From the NCBI GenBank assembly GCA_028023455.1, contig JAQFVV010006311.1, positions 1,968,147-2,032,146 of the forward strand: DNA of 64,000 nucleotides, given 5' to 3'. The DNA comes from Epiperipatus broadwayi. Taxonomy: Eukaryota > Onychophora > Udeonychophora > Euonychophora > Peripatidae. The position numbers and the translations under genes are program-made. Shown here one piece after another: positions 12,381 through 24,864 of the stretch; positions within the stretch are counted from its first letter, which is position 1, and each line of letters opens with the position of its first letter. Under the pieces are notes generated by a model. That model saw only the letters and a program-made list of their open reading frames with translations, did no database searches and had not been told where the DNA came from.

Positions 12381-13600
12381 TATTTATTGATGTTGATAAA
12401 TAAATACAGCCATGAAACAGCTTAGTTTCTATTTTAAAATAGTATATGTCTCATAACTTATGGTCAGTGTAAAGTCTTAATAGCATTTTTTAAAAAATAT
12501 TTTGGTTATTAATGAAATACTACTGGAGATAGGTATAGAAATATTGATAGAAGTAAATTATATAATAATAATTTCATGCATATTTGGGGAGTTCATGTTA
12601 TAGAAAATTTATGATTTTGGAGATTGGATTGGAGATTTGATTGTTGGAGTTTGGTTGGTGATATTGCAATTTTGATGATGGATGGAGAGTTTTGTCATTG
12701 CCTTGAGGATGTGATGTATTCATGCCACTCATGACTGATTAATCTCATTCACTGCTCCAACCCAATTTATGATTTGGTATTATTTATCATGAAGCAGTTA
12801 ACAGTAGTCCTGCCATGATTTTAACCTCTAAGACTCCAAGAAAGTTAGCAGGGCATAGTTTATCTTATATATATAATATTTGCATCTAAGACTCCGAGAG
12901 AGAGAGCAAGACATTATTTTATAAATTACAGCCCCTAAGACTTGGAAGCAAGCAGGGCATTGCAACAGAGTTTGCAGAATATTATCAAGGGTTGTGGAAC
13001 CTTAAAGTGATTGAATTGGGATGGTCTTCTAAGTGATCATGGTGCATTGTGTGCTTTAAGTGCTGTGACTGAATTCTTTTATTTATTTCATGATTGTGAG
13101 CTGCTAATCATTCTATTGGCTGTCAGATCTCTAAGGGAATAGATGAGTATATAATGTGAAGTATGAACTCTGTTATGAAAATATGCATGTGCTATATAAA
13201 TTATTGTTGGTTTCTTAAATAAGAAATAAGGAAATTTTTTTTGAAAAGGCTGGGTGATAGTACAAACAAGGCACACTGTTATAGAAGTGGCTTACTCATA
13301 AATAAGTTTTTTTATAAAAAAAAAAAAAAGGAATTATGGCCTAATATGATAATACTTTATCAATCAAATATATAGAAAATTAAGTGGTGATTGAAGTTGA
13401 ATAGATAATGAAAAATAAAAGATGTGAACAGGAAATGTGATATAAATGCAGACAGTAGAATAAAGGCTAAGAAATAGTTGTAAAATCTTTGAGAGGGTAT
13501 GGGTGGATAGATGAACGTGTTAACTCTACATGTGTTAGAGATCAGGGGACAGAACAAAACAAAGAAAAGGAATAAAACAGGAAGTACAGAATATAAATAT
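12381..13600. other. Retroelement-like non-coding DNA
   Basis: GC-richer than its surroundings. It contains thrice-repeated phrases of the type CTAAGACTC...GCAGGGCAT (about 12820-12960). Similar wording recurs near 49810-49960. This looks like a fragment of an LTR or untranslated leader, but no borders were found. Confidence 0.35.
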
Positions 13601-13659
13601 TTCATATATATTTATAAATAAAAATAGAAGTACGTTAATATAGAACAAGATAAAAAGTA

Positions 13660-14060
13660 ATCACTAAAGAGATGGAGGCAGAGGAAAAGCAAGGCCATCC
13701 ACAGTAGTTGCAAATTATGATGGCACAATTTAAAGAAATGTATTAGAAATTCGATAGTAAAATAGATGATTTGAATAAAGAAATAGATAGTAAAATAGAT
13801 GATTTGAATAAAGAAATAGATGGTAAGATGGATAGACAGAAAGAGGAACTTATGAAGGATTTGTAAAATCAATTCGTCTTATAACAATAAAATAGAGAGC
13901 ATTGGAATAGATTTGAAGAATAAATAGCAAAAGTTCGATTATGAAAATGTGATTTTAGATATAAGGAACTGGCAGATAATTTGACAGTAAATCAAGAGAG
14001 ATGTGATAAAAATTTTGGTACTATAGAAGAAAAGCTAGAAGTAGTATAAAAGGGTTATGT
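13660..14060 (+). pseudogene. Coiled-coil ORF remnant (gag-like), 5' part
   Basis: Seen: in one frame the DNA reads MMAQFKEMY, then two and a half copies of an 11-residue unit SKIDDLNKEID encoded by a 33-bp tandem repeat (about 13752-13829). KMDRQKEELMKDL and further charged helix follow, with several stops. The hendecad spacing predicts a coiled coil. The reading appears to resume beyond the hAT insertion at about 17516-17760 (for example KKQVKVRYEDLSKRQGK and EIQNMVDQL). Retrotransposon gag-like is my inference from context; no zinc knuckle was seen. Confidence 0.4.
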
Positions 14061-14338
14061 GACAATATAAGTGGCAGACTAAGGCTAAAGCGGGTCCTAG
14101 GCAACATTGTAATTCCGGGCCTATTTTTCAGTCATGATACATACTTTGCGTTTGGTATTTTGGTTTTAAAGCATTAGTATGTAATTCTATTTAATTATCG
14201 GATTCCAAGAAAAAAAAGAAAAAAAATAATATACATGTACAAAAATTAAATAAACATAATTTATCAAAACAAACAAACATAAACATAATTTATTAAAACA
14301 AACAATAATACTTAAACAAATATACCCAGATTGATTAA

Positions 14339-16892
14339 TTATATTGCCTTTTTTCTCACTTTTAATTCTGCAAACTCGTCAATCAGTTTGTCATAATTAA
14401 TAGAATTATTTAATAACTCTTTTTCTATATAAAGTAATGATAAACTATTTAATTTTTGTTGGCCTAATGTGGATCTTAAAATTTTTTTTTATTCTGGCCA
14501 TTACTGAGAATGATCTTTCACTGCTTGCATTGCTTATTGGAAGGGTTAAATAAATTCTCAGAATTATGTTTAAATTAGGAAATGTTGCAATAATATTATT
14601 TTCCTGAATAAATGACCACATGGATACAGGTGAAAAAATATTTTCTTTACTTATAAAAGTTTTAAATTGTAATACTTCATTTTTTCAGTTCTGCTAGGTT
14701 TAAATCCTATTCATAACATTTTAATTCCTCTATTGAAGAATCACCAACATCATTTTTTCAGTTCTGCTAGGTTTAAATCCTATTCATAACATTTTAATTC
14801 CTCTATTGAAGAATCACCAACATCACTATCATGAAAAATTGTTTTTAATTTATTGTTAATAGTTTTATATCCCTCAGATCTTTTTTTAATGTTGCTAATT
14901 AAAGAATCGCATACAACAAAAAAAATATTAATTTTAAAATGTTCTTTGCCACTAAATCTTATTTCATGTTTTGGAATTTCATCTTGAAATAGTTTTTGTA
15001 TTTTCTTCCGTTTTTTATCATTAGTATATGCAATATCTTTAACTTTTTCTGCTTTTTTTTCTAAATTATCAAAATCATCTCTAACAGTTTGTATGAAATC
15101 TATCAATGAATCATATATTAAAACTGCTGTATTTAGGGATTCGTCTTTTTGTTGAAGAGTCTTGTTTGAAGCATCTATTCTCTCTAAAATCTTTCCCCAT
15201 ATAATAAGTAACAGTACATACTCAAATGTATCAAGTTTTTTATGTAAATCGGCAGCTTCGGACCTTGTTAATGGTTTTTCATCTTTGTTTGAGGAAAAAT
15301 GACGTAAACAATGTTTAATTTCTTCAAAATTTTCCTTTAAGGATTTCACAGCATCAGAATGAGCAGACCACCTGGTGTCACAAATAGGTTTAATACTCAA
15401 TTGTTTGTTCTTACAAAATTTTTGTAAAGCATTCCACCTATGTGTACAACTTGAAAAAAATACGTACAATTCCTGAACGATATTGAAAAAAGTGGTAATT
15501 TCCATGCAACTTTCGGCAGCAGCGTTTCCAATTAAATTTAATGAATGATTTGCGCATGGTATAAAATGGGCAGAAAAAATATGTTGTTTTATTCTGGATT
15601 GGAGTCCCTTATATTTACCCGACATATTAAACACATTATCATAACTCTGTCCTCGACAGTTAGTGATGTCTAAATCTATATTATTTAAAAATTCTAAAGT
15701 AACTTTTTCCAAGTTTTCACCAGAATGAGAAAATATAGGTAGAAATCCCAAAAATCTTTCTTTTATACCACTTGGAAGAACATAGTGAATAATGATGGTC
15801 AGCTGATCTACGTAAGATATATCAGGTGTTGAATCAATAATTAGTGAGTAAAATTTGGCTTCCTTTATTTCGTTCACTATTGTGAGTTGTAAATCTTTCG
15901 ATATAATAGAAATAAATTCATCACATATTGTAGATGACAAATAGTTCATAGTACCAGTGCCGCAGTTTGCATATTTTTTTATGTGTTCCTGCAAAAATGG
16001 ATCGAACTCGGATAAATATTCCAAAGCCCCTATATAATTACCATTATTTTCAACAAAAAAACACTTCATTTTTACCATGAAATGCTAAAGAGTATGAAGA
16101 AATAAATTTGATTGTTGCTACCACACATTTAAGTACTTCTCTCCAATATTTTTTTTCATTTATAATTTGTTTTTCCAGTTCAGTGTCAATGTGTCCGGTA
16201 ATTTTAGATCTTGTTATAAAAATTAAAATGGAGTTAATGTGGTCACTGGAGTTTTCATGCTCTGACAATTTTTTATGCACATTTTTCCAATCATTCATCC
16301 CTTTTGTCATTAGCGTTGTTTGCTTGGAAAATAATTTACGAACGTAACAGTACAATAAGTTGTTGGTTTCAGTATAAGCCAACCAATCTCTTTTAACTTT
16401 TCCCCCCCTATTAATTGTTCTGAAGAAGGAGGCAATAGTTAATTTTCTTGTGATTTGTTTTGACCCTTCATTGCATCGAATAGAAGATGATTCCAAAGAT
16501 CCATTTATTGATTTTGGTGGATTTTTTATATAATTCTCTCGCATGGCATCTGTTAAGTATTCTGGCCATAATGCAATATCGTTTACAAAACTTTTAGTTT
16601 CTTCATTACTTTGAGATGATTTTGAATTTTTATTTTCTCCTTTTGTTTCATTTTCATAAACGGAATTGCTTGGTTTTTCCTGCTGGTCTTTTTGCAGAAT
16701 AGTTTCGGACACAAATGATGTTTCTGGAGTTTGAGCAGGTGAAATTTGTGAAAATAATGACGATTGTTGTAATTGTTCTCCATCTACAGTTAAAAATTTG
16801 TCCAACGATCTTTTCATTTGTTTTGCCACTTTATTTCGATTTGCTTTTCATTTTCTTTTTTCACTTCCACTTAAATGTTTATAGGAACTCAT
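14339..16892 (-). pseudogene. hAT transposase (TTF-type/ZMYM1-like group), inactivated
   Basis: Function of the family: cut-and-paste transposase. Seen, N to C: a start at 16892 (MSSYKHLSGSEKRK, stop TGA at 16848); LWPEYLTDAMRENYI; a TTF-type zinc-finger region (KLTIASFF... to YCYVRKLFS), where an expected CxxC cysteine is Arg; the catalytic RNase H-like core (STPDISYVDQLTIII, RGQSYDNVFNMSGKYKGLQ, CANHSLNLIGNAAAE, CDTRWSAH); and the C-terminal dimerisation region with FPNLNIILRIYLTLP and SSERSFS (14505-14525), ending at 14339. Lesions: the TGA; a frameshift at a 7-A run (plus strand 16055-16061) between the two large frames of 259 and 432 codons; a perfect 73-bp tandem duplication at 14678-14823 that shifts the frame; and further loss of frame to 14690. 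The length of about 850 codons is usual for the group. Confidence 0.9.
14678..14823. repeat. Perfect 73-bp tandem duplication inside the transposase
   Basis: 14678-14750 and 14751-14823 are identical copies. 73 is not a multiple of three, so the event shifts the reading frame. Perfect identity suggests it is young or an assembly artefact. Confidence 0.9.
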
Positions 16893-17507
16893 TTTAAAGA
16901 TCAAGTATTAAAAAAAAAGAAAATAATCTTTAATTAAATGTATTTTTACTCAATATCACAATCACAAAGAAAATCATAATTTGTGGTATTTTATATTATA
17001 TATTATTTTAATTAAATAATGTAATACTTTTATAAAAACTTACATTTTTATTTTAGGAATTCCAGAAAATATTAACTATTAAATATGAATCCAAAACAAT
17101 CTATTTGCAATCAAGTCTAGTTACTTAAGTCTTAATTGTACAATTTTCAATCACAACTCACATAAGATGCAATATGTTCAGGAGACACTGATTTTAAATA
17201 GTTATGTTTGACTTTTTAAACACGTGCATAGTAAAGGCTCGATAAGCGTGAGGCTCGATCGTATTTACGCACATCAACACTTGCGGGCGTGGATGCAAAA
17301 GCACGGAAACACTCGTCCACACTTTTTGACTTTATCAATCAACGATTTGGCATATTTTCAGCAATAATTATGAATATCACGTTTTTCTGATAAATAAAAA
17401 TAAAAATTAATTATGAAAGTTTAAAAATTAAAAACCTAATTTTCAGGCCCCAAAAATTACGGGCCCTAGGCATGTACATAGGTTGCCTAGGCCTTAGTCC
17501 GCCCCTG

Positions 17508-17930
17508 GACAATATCCAAGCAATGTGAAAAGAATGAAATAGCTCAGAATAACTTTAAGGAGGATATTAGCAATGAAGTTAATACCTTAAAAGTTAGAGG
17601 CAGCTGAAATAAAAAAACAGGTAAAAGTAAGATATGAAGATCTAAGCAAAAGGCAAGGCAAGTCAAATTATGAATTGAATAAAGTACCAAAAGAAATACA
17701 GAATATGGTAGATCAACTGACCAAAACCTCCATAGAAGAAATAGTATCCTGCAGAATGTACTAAAAGAGAGAGTAAATAAGCAGAAGAGTCAGATAGACT
17801 TTAGTTACACACTAGAGAGTCACAAAAGAGTTATAATAGATGTTAGAAATTATCTGCAGTGTGAAGAAAAGGACCTATATCATAAAAGTTTAGTTATGAA
17901 ATTAATAAACGTAAATTTACAGATCCCTCT
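17508..17930 (+). pseudogene. Coiled-coil ORF remnant (gag-like), 3' part
   Basis: This is the continuation of the charged helical reading interrupted by the hAT insertion. It is lysine- and glutamate-rich with stops, and no domain is recognisable beyond predicted helix. It runs into the dispersed repeat of family 2. Confidence 0.35.
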
Positions 17931-19230
17931 GGAAATTCAACATTGCTTCATCAAAGCGATCTCAAATAAGGTTTTAATATAATCAACATTAATTGGAGAC
18001 TCTAGAACAAACAAAGTTATACTACTTATTAATAAATTTTAATAATATCTACTTGTAATTGTTTTTGTTTCTGGGTGCACAATTAATTAACTTGAGTGAA
18101 TGGTCTTTTTATTACTTTTTACTAACTTTAATATGACTTACACACATATATACATGGGAGTAGGTCATTTTTTCTGAATTACTTACTAATAAATTTTAAT
18201 AATATCTACTTGTAATTGTTTTTATTTCTGGGTGCACAATTAATCAACCTGAGTGAATGGTCTTTTTATTACTTTTCACTAACTTTAATATGACTTACAC
18301 ACATATCTACATGGGAGTGGGTCATTTTTTTTTTAAAAACAGTTATATTGTAATAACTATATTAATGGTGTAAACTTAGAATTACCAAACTCTCAATTTT
18401 GCTTTTTCCTTTGGTTATATATATATGTTTAGTGAATTATCTAATCTCATTTTGTATATGCTTTATTTTGAGATTTGTTAACTTAATATTTTATCTGTAA
18501 ATATATGCTGTTACACATTATAGTTTATTAATAAATGTTAACTTAATATTCTATCTTGTAAATATATACTATTACATATTATAGTTTATTAATAAATGTT
18601 ACTGAGTTGTTAAAATCAATCTGATCTCTATTTGATCATCACCATCATTGTGCATTTACACCATTACAGATTTGATGATCATCATCATCATTATGCATTG
18701 CTCTGCTAAATGATTGGTTACCACTAATAAGTTCATATTGAAAAAATTATTAATCTTTGCTTATATATAGGCATAATTTGGTCGAAGATTAAGTAGGTCC
18801 ATTCCTGAAGAGAGCTGACTGCAAGTAATCCCTGAGTTTGAATTCTGTGGTGTAATGGGCCTAAAAGGGAAATTTAATGAACATGCATTAGTCTAAATTA
18901 CATTGAAATGTCTTAAGTAAATTATGAGCTAGCATGCTGAAGGTAGATGTGATTTGGAACTAAGCATTTCATCATGACATCTTTTGCATTCTACTCTAAG
19001 GCCTAGGTCTGACAGTAGTGAGATGCGCTCCCTTTGTTATATGTCATTTCTGATTCAGTAATATCTGGTGCACCCAAATGGGATGTCTAATCATGGATTT
19101 AGGATATGACTGTTTGTAGGTTGTTTGACACATTGTGTTCAAATCATCCAACTACTTAGTCTTATTTATGTCATCCTATGGCATTCCCTGTGGTTCCGTT
19201 ATAATATTTTGTTAGCTGTAAGAAAAGGAG
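17930..19230 (-). repeat. Dispersed repeat family 2, copy 1
   Basis: The reverse complement aligns with 51686-53065 (copy 2) and in part with 55378-56340 (copy 3). Landmarks are a start near TATAACGGAACC, 'GACCTAGGCCTT', a GATGATGATC cluster, 'GGGTGCACAATTAA'-type and 'GACTTACACACATAT' blocks, and at the far end GGAAATTCAACATTG. Inside it, about 18022-18336 is a two-copy tandem duplication of period about 157 bp, and about 18477-18600 is a two-copy duplication of about 61 bp. No coding content. Confidence 0.7.
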
Positions 19231-20580
19231 GATGCAGTGTTAATTTGCATTATTTTTGTCCCAAGGATCTCTAGTATTGTGAGTTCAATGCTTTGTCTGT
19301 ATATATATATATTGCTTTAATACTCATAGAATGGCTGCATTTCCAGTCAACCAAGCCAAAAACACATGCTGTCTCAGACTTCTTTTTCATCTCATGGCCT
19401 ATTAAAGGATCATCTTTAAAAGGAGGGAGAAGAAGAAAGAAGAGCAGAAAGATGTATATAATCTACATATCAACTCTCAGCTAATCTAATAAATTTTTAA
19501 AAAGTTTTCTGTTATGTTCATTAAAAGTGCCAGAAATGATTTTGAAATGGTAAAAACAAGGACCAATGTAAAGTACCATAGTTCAGCCACCTCAGCTGGA
19601 AACTAGAGATAAGAAAGTAGTCGGTTGTTTCAATTTGGACATTAGTAAGAACTGAAAAATGAATTGGTAACTTTGAAATTTTATTAATTTTTCTTTTTAC
19701 TTATTAAAAGTAAGCATTTGAAACTCTTTCTATAGGTCAAACATTTTTTTTTTTTTTTAAAAAATAAACATTAAAAGTTTGTTTATTTATTATATGTTAA
19801 TAATTATCATTATTATGCATAACAACATCTCAAATACATTTTGGAATTATTAGATTTAATTGCATTATCTTTGAATTTTTTTTTTTATATTGTAATGATA
19901 AATTGTCTTTTATTTATTGCTATTTGTTAATACTTGAGCAACCTGTCAATGTATATTTTTTAATGTTTTTTTATTTATCTCACATATTTAAATTTGATAT
20001 AAGTTGCTTTGCTCAAGATTTAAATAATTTTATATATGTGATTTATTTATAAAGGAATAATATGAAGGGAAACATTTTAACATGATATATTATAACATAT
20101 CATGAGTTTGTGTGGGTAACTGCTTATACAGGCATACATCAATTAAGTTTGGTCAGACTAAAGTCTTATTGATTAATAGTTATTTTTTAAGGGAACTAAT
20201 TAATAGAGCAGGGTTTCACACATATGAAAGTGAACACACACTCATATTGTGTGAATGACTTTTGGTATTGCATTTATAACATCTATGATAAAGCTGGGGA
20301 AAATATTGAATAAGTATTCAATGTAATATTTTGTTTTATGTTTCATTTTAAACTAGCTTGTTTTAAAGGGATAGGAACATACACATATATTTAATCTTTT
20401 TATTTGGTCACACATACAGTATTTGATGTTTTGTTTTAATAATGTGTTAAATAATGGCTATAATAATTGCAGTCAATTAGATAATTAGAAATTTGTTTTA
20501 TTAAAAGAAAAGCATCTTAATAAATATAATTATACAATATTTGACTTTCACGTTATTATTATTAGTAGTATTGTTATTTT
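19231..20580. other. Intron sequence, nothing identified
   Basis: AT-rich with poly-T runs. A 63-codon open frame at 19293 looks incidental. Confidence 0.4.
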
Positions 20581-20584
20581 TAAT

Positions 20585-20955
20585 TTTATCATTTAATTAT
20601 AATCATTCATCATCACTAATGAATGGTAAGCGTTGGATCATATAATGTATAACAATGTTTTGGGGTAACTATAGATTTATAAAAAGCTGAATCTTATGTT
20701 GTGAGATTAATTATGATCATTCATCATCACTGGTGCATATTAGTGATTGGGTCACAATTTAGATATAATAACATTTTAATAAATAATTATAGGTTATAAA
20801 AAGCTAAAATTTTATGTAGTGAGATTGTTTAGTTATGACCATCATCATCGCTGGTGAATATTAATGATTAAGTCACATTTAAATATAATAATGTTTTAAA
20901 TAAGTAATTATAGATTTATAAACAAAAGCTAAATTAGTTGTTGTGAGTTAATTGC
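20585..20955. repeat. Diverged minisatellite, about 120-bp unit, three copies
   Basis: Units start near 20592, 20707 and 20831 with a T(A/G)ATCATTCATCATCACT-like motif. Each then continues through a TATAATAA block, 'TTATAAAAAGCT' and 'TTGTGAG'. Copies differ by many substitutions. Confidence 0.7.
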
Positions 20956-23208
20956 AAAAGCTGTGGCTGGAATCATTATCACCACTGATATCATTATTGA
21001 TAAATAAATTAAATAAACAGATTTAATGATTATATATAAATAATGGTTCTGCTTGTGAGCCATTAGCAAGAGCATTTATGCATCTGTCAATCTATGTACT
21101 TGAGCTGAGCTGGTAACACCTGTAAAAGTATTAAATGAGAATTTATGATATTGGGATTTTGTAGTTTTATTGATATAGTTAAAATATAAGGATGTCGTTT
21201 TTCATTCATCCAAGTGCATGTGTTGTAAGGAAGTGGGTTTCAGTCAGGTACACTATGACCAAAAATGATATATCTTTATCTAGGTTTAGACAGCCTACTG
21301 GCGCCCAGGTAAAACACATTTACATAGGTAAACTGAATAAAAGAGTTTGATTGCCTTTTCCAACTTAAATTAATATTTAATATTATTTTTTTTGATATTT
21401 TTAAATAGTTACAAATAGCGCCAGTGTGTGCAACGTGCTTTATATATGGGGAAAGAGATTTACTTTGTTGAAAAAATATATGATTGGAGATAAGTGTAAT
21501 TCATTCCATGGATTTTACTATCATTTTTATTCAGTTATAATAACTAATATTTAATTATATAGTTACAATAGCTAATGTATTTTTATTGGTTAGAATGGAT
21601 TCCCAATGTCGTGCATACTCTAAATCTAAAGAGAATTATGCCAGTGATTACTTTTATTTTATTTTTGTCTGATTTGAAATGAGATATTTTATTGTCTCAT
21701 GATTGTAGTGACTATATATCTTTATTTTTTATAGTTACAATAGTGTAAATAAGGTTTAATTAAAATCTTGTATTTTGCATATAGATAGTATATTAAAATT
21801 ATTATCAGTACAAATATATTCTAGAAAATTAGCATAAAGCTGAAAATCCGGATTTGATATTGAGCAAGGTCAATATATGTTAAAAAGCCCTACTACATAG
21901 TATGAATTATATAAATATAAGCAGATAGTTTTAGCAGGGGCAGAGTAGTGTTTTATACAAGTGTGTAAGCAGCAGTTGTGCAACCTTGTAAGCAGAAAAA
22001 TACAATGTGTATGCTAATCATTGAAGAAGCCATTAAAATGATTAAAGACATATTAGAAATAGAATATCTGTATGCCAAAACTGAAGTAAATAGACACATA
22101 CAGATAACCTAAACATGTATATAATATTGCGCATATAAATAGTTTATCATGCAGTCAATTATTGGAATTGCTTAAAGAAGTTACAGTGATTACATTCATA
22201 TTTTATTATATTCTTATTATTAGCAAATGAATAAACTTATTATTGCTTTTAGATAATATGGAAGACAAATTATTATTTATTGCAGATGCATTTACAGCTA
22301 GTAAACATAAATCTTACCTCTGTATATAGCAATTATTAATACAAAAACAAAAAAATATTGAACATAATTATACATCAAGTTATACATCCATTAAGCATTT
22401 ATACTTATATAAATATACTAGTCACATAATGGTGATAAATAAGAGCAAATTACTTTCAATGACAGTAAATTTAGCTTTTGATTTTTAGCTATACTTTTAA
22501 TGTTATTACTATATTGCAATTACAAATTGCTTTTATTTCCATCTAAATAACTTAGTAAAGTATTGTAATTTGATGAAATTATGTAAATCATAAGTGCAAG
22601 TTCCTGTATCTTATTTATAAAATAACATAAAAGATTATAATTTTTAATTAATTATCTAAATTAAAGTCCAAAATAATTTAATATGGATTATTATGTGTTT
22701 ATTAATCTCTCAGAGTTTTCTCATATTATGCAGAATTTGCATAATCATGACATTAAATTTCAATGATGGTGGTATATCATATTACAACTTAAATGTTACA
22801 TATAGACATGACTATTTACTTTGCTATCATTTCCTGATAAGTATAATTATTTTGTTAATCTTATTTGTATGTATTGTATAGGCATATGATTTCTCCATGA
22901 CTATTTAGTTAGGGTTGTTAAGGTTATGTATTACAATATTTATGGCTAATTAATGAAATGTTAACATTAAGGATGCATTTTAATATAATGCACTATAATA
23001 TTTTATTTCTTTATCATCAACATTCTAATGTTTTTTATTATGTTCTCAGTATCAGTTCATATCTCTTGTTTTTTCAATTATAATAATTATAAGATATTTA
23101 ATTGTTCTTGCTATTTAATATTATTAATAATTGAAGTGTTATTTTTAAAAACAAATCAGTATTTTGTATATGCGTCCATTAATAAATTGAATTCTTTATA
23201 AATTATAG
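20956..23208. other. Intron sequence, nothing identified
   Basis: AT-rich intron DNA up to the acceptor of exon 2. The 62-codon frame at 22693 has no supporting signal. Confidence 0.45.
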
Positions 23209-23677
23209 GTCAAAAACTGTAAGCAGTCCTTCAAGCATGATGACATCTGAAAGACTTGAAGAAATATTGCCTTTTTCTGAAAAAGTGAAAGTCAGTAATA
23301 TTGTAAATTCTACTGAAGAGAAGTTAGTAATTCAACAAAAAAAATCTCAAACCTCTGAACATTTTGCTTCAAATAAAATTCTTCAAAGCAAAATAGAATT
23401 GCCCAAAGTAAAAACTGTATCTGTTGCTTTAAGTCCAATTGATGATTTCTCTTCTGATTCAAATGTATATATTACAAATGATAAAAATGTTGTGAAGTCC
23501 ACTTCAGAAAATGCAATTAATGAAAATATGCCATCTATTATAGAATCAAATGAAATGCTTTCAGTACCTTTATCACAGGATCAGGGTTTAACATATCTAA
23601 TTGATTCTCATATTGATCAAGGCATTGTGCAACAAATGAGAAATGTTGTTAAAGAAGAATTTTGTAAAATTATTGAG
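23209..23677 (+). CDS. Internal exon 2 of the same gene (Ser/Glu-rich, disordered-looking)
   Basis: Seen: acceptor AG at 23207-23208 and donor GTAAAA at 23678. The frame is open over the full 469 nt and continues upstream of the first Met (23237) to the acceptor, so that Met is not needed as a start. The product is low-complexity and polar (SKTVSSPSSMM, then SERLEEILPFSEKVKV). It ends in a more structured charged stretch, QQMRNVVKEEFCKIIE. Phase: one leading base, ends on a codon boundary. No catalytic domain is recognisable. The exon's length, single open frame in AT-rich DNA and phase fit to both neighbours make it a convincing exon. A ribozyme-bearing repeat cluster begins about 400 bp downstream, inside the following intron. 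Confidence 0.85.
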
Positions 23678-24142
23678 GTAAAATTATTTTATAAGAATCG
23701 TTTAATTTATCTGCTTTTGTGAATTTCATTTTTTTTTATTCTGGAGTTAGATTTATTCCACTTTACAAATTTGAATATCATATTTCTTTGACCAGTTATA
23801 CATGCATATATATATTTTTCAAACTTATTAAAAATTTTTTTGAAGAGTTTCTTCCAAGTTATTAATTTATTAATTTATTTCTTTGAATCATATTATCTGA
23901 CCTTCTACGTGTTTTTTTTTTTACATATGAATGATATTTTACTTTTTCACTAATTAAGATAAAATAAGCTTATTTACTATTTAAAAATGTATACGTGGGC
24001 ATACTATTTTATCAGGTGTTATCAGATGAAAGTAGGGCTAAAGATAAATGTTAAAACGACTAAAGTAATGTTCAATTGCCAAGCAGAGTAATCAATGTAT
24101 GCCAGAAGGCTTGTGCATGCAATTCCTATCTAGTGCCTACTC

Positions 24143-24201
24143 ATCCAATATCCCCAGACTAGTTTGTGGCTTTTGGCCTTCATCAGTGAGGAGCCTTGGA
24201 T
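24143..24201 (-). ncRNA. Hammerhead-like ribozyme motif, copy a (core damaged)
   Basis: 59-nt motif in the inverted unit. The CTGATGA core and the 12-bp two-part stem I are present, but the conserved GAAA is CAAA, which should abolish cleavage. Confidence 0.6.
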
Positions 24202-24805
24202 CTGAGAGCACGGCACCTAGATCTTAGGATCTAATGCAATGCCACCTTTTAACTCTACTTAACTACAAAACTATGAGAATGAAATTGAAAACACAATAAT
24301 ATTTTCAATCTAAGCTCAATAGTTTTTATAGTCATATGGGTCTGAACTCAGTTCAGCACCCATACATTTTGGTGTCTTTGGCTCTTTAACAACCATTGCC
24401 ACCATTATCCTATTAGGCAAGATTGGTGTTAAAGCACTAAACGTCACATGATCACTATCTCTTATACTAGCACATAAGGGTGGCAGTACTGTATGGAGAG
24501 TTTTGCCTTGTCTATTAACAATTATGTGCTAGTTTAAGAGATAGTGATCATGTGATGTTTAGTGCTTTAACACTAATCTTGCCTAATAGGATAGTGGTGG
24601 CTATGGTTGTTAAAGAGCCAAAGACACTAAAATGTATGGGTGCTAAACTGAGTTCAGTCCCATGTGACTATATAAGCTATTGAGCTTAGATTGAAAATAC
24701 TATTGTGTTTTCAATTTCATTCTTATAGTTTTGTAGTTAAGTAGAGTTAAAAGGTGGCTGCTGGAGGATTGCATTAGATCCTAAGATCTAGGTGCAGTGT
24801 TTCAG

Positions 24806-24864
24806 ATCCAAGGTTCCTCACTGACGAAGGCCACAAGCCAGAAACTAGTCTGGGGATACTGGAT
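24806..24864 (+). ncRNA. Hammerhead-like ribozyme motif, copy b
   Basis: Core CTGACGA (24821-24827), then stem II GGC/GCC, then GAAAC-TA-GTC with predicted cleavage after C24850. The inner stem I TTCCTCA/TGGGGA and the outer stem ATCCAA/CTGGAT (one mismatch) are present. Position 7 is C, which hammerheads tolerate. Confidence 0.65.

Larger units (their letters stand above)
14069..17507 (-). mobile_element. Full-length hAT DNA transposon with 8-bp TSD
   Basis: Seen: perfect target duplication GACAATAT at 14061-14068 and 17508-17515. The right end is intact (reverse strand starts CAGGGGCGGACTAAGGC). The left end is mutated (AAGTGGCAGACTAAGGC). The inverted repeat continues inward as CCTAGGCAAC and the GGGCC block. 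The 3,439-bp element encodes one minus-strand transposase, now broken (separate entry). It inserted into the coiled-coil ORF remnant, whose pieces lie immediately on both sides. Damage to one terminus and to the ORF means this copy is unlikely to move autonomously. Confidence 0.93.

Noticed and set aside
13360-13872. Two hydrophobic minus-strand frames of 81 and 86 codons
   Set aside because: They are antisense to the charged coiled-coil reading, which explains the hydrophobic composition.
16108-16347. 79-codon plus-strand open frame
   Set aside because: Antisense shadow of the hAT transposase.
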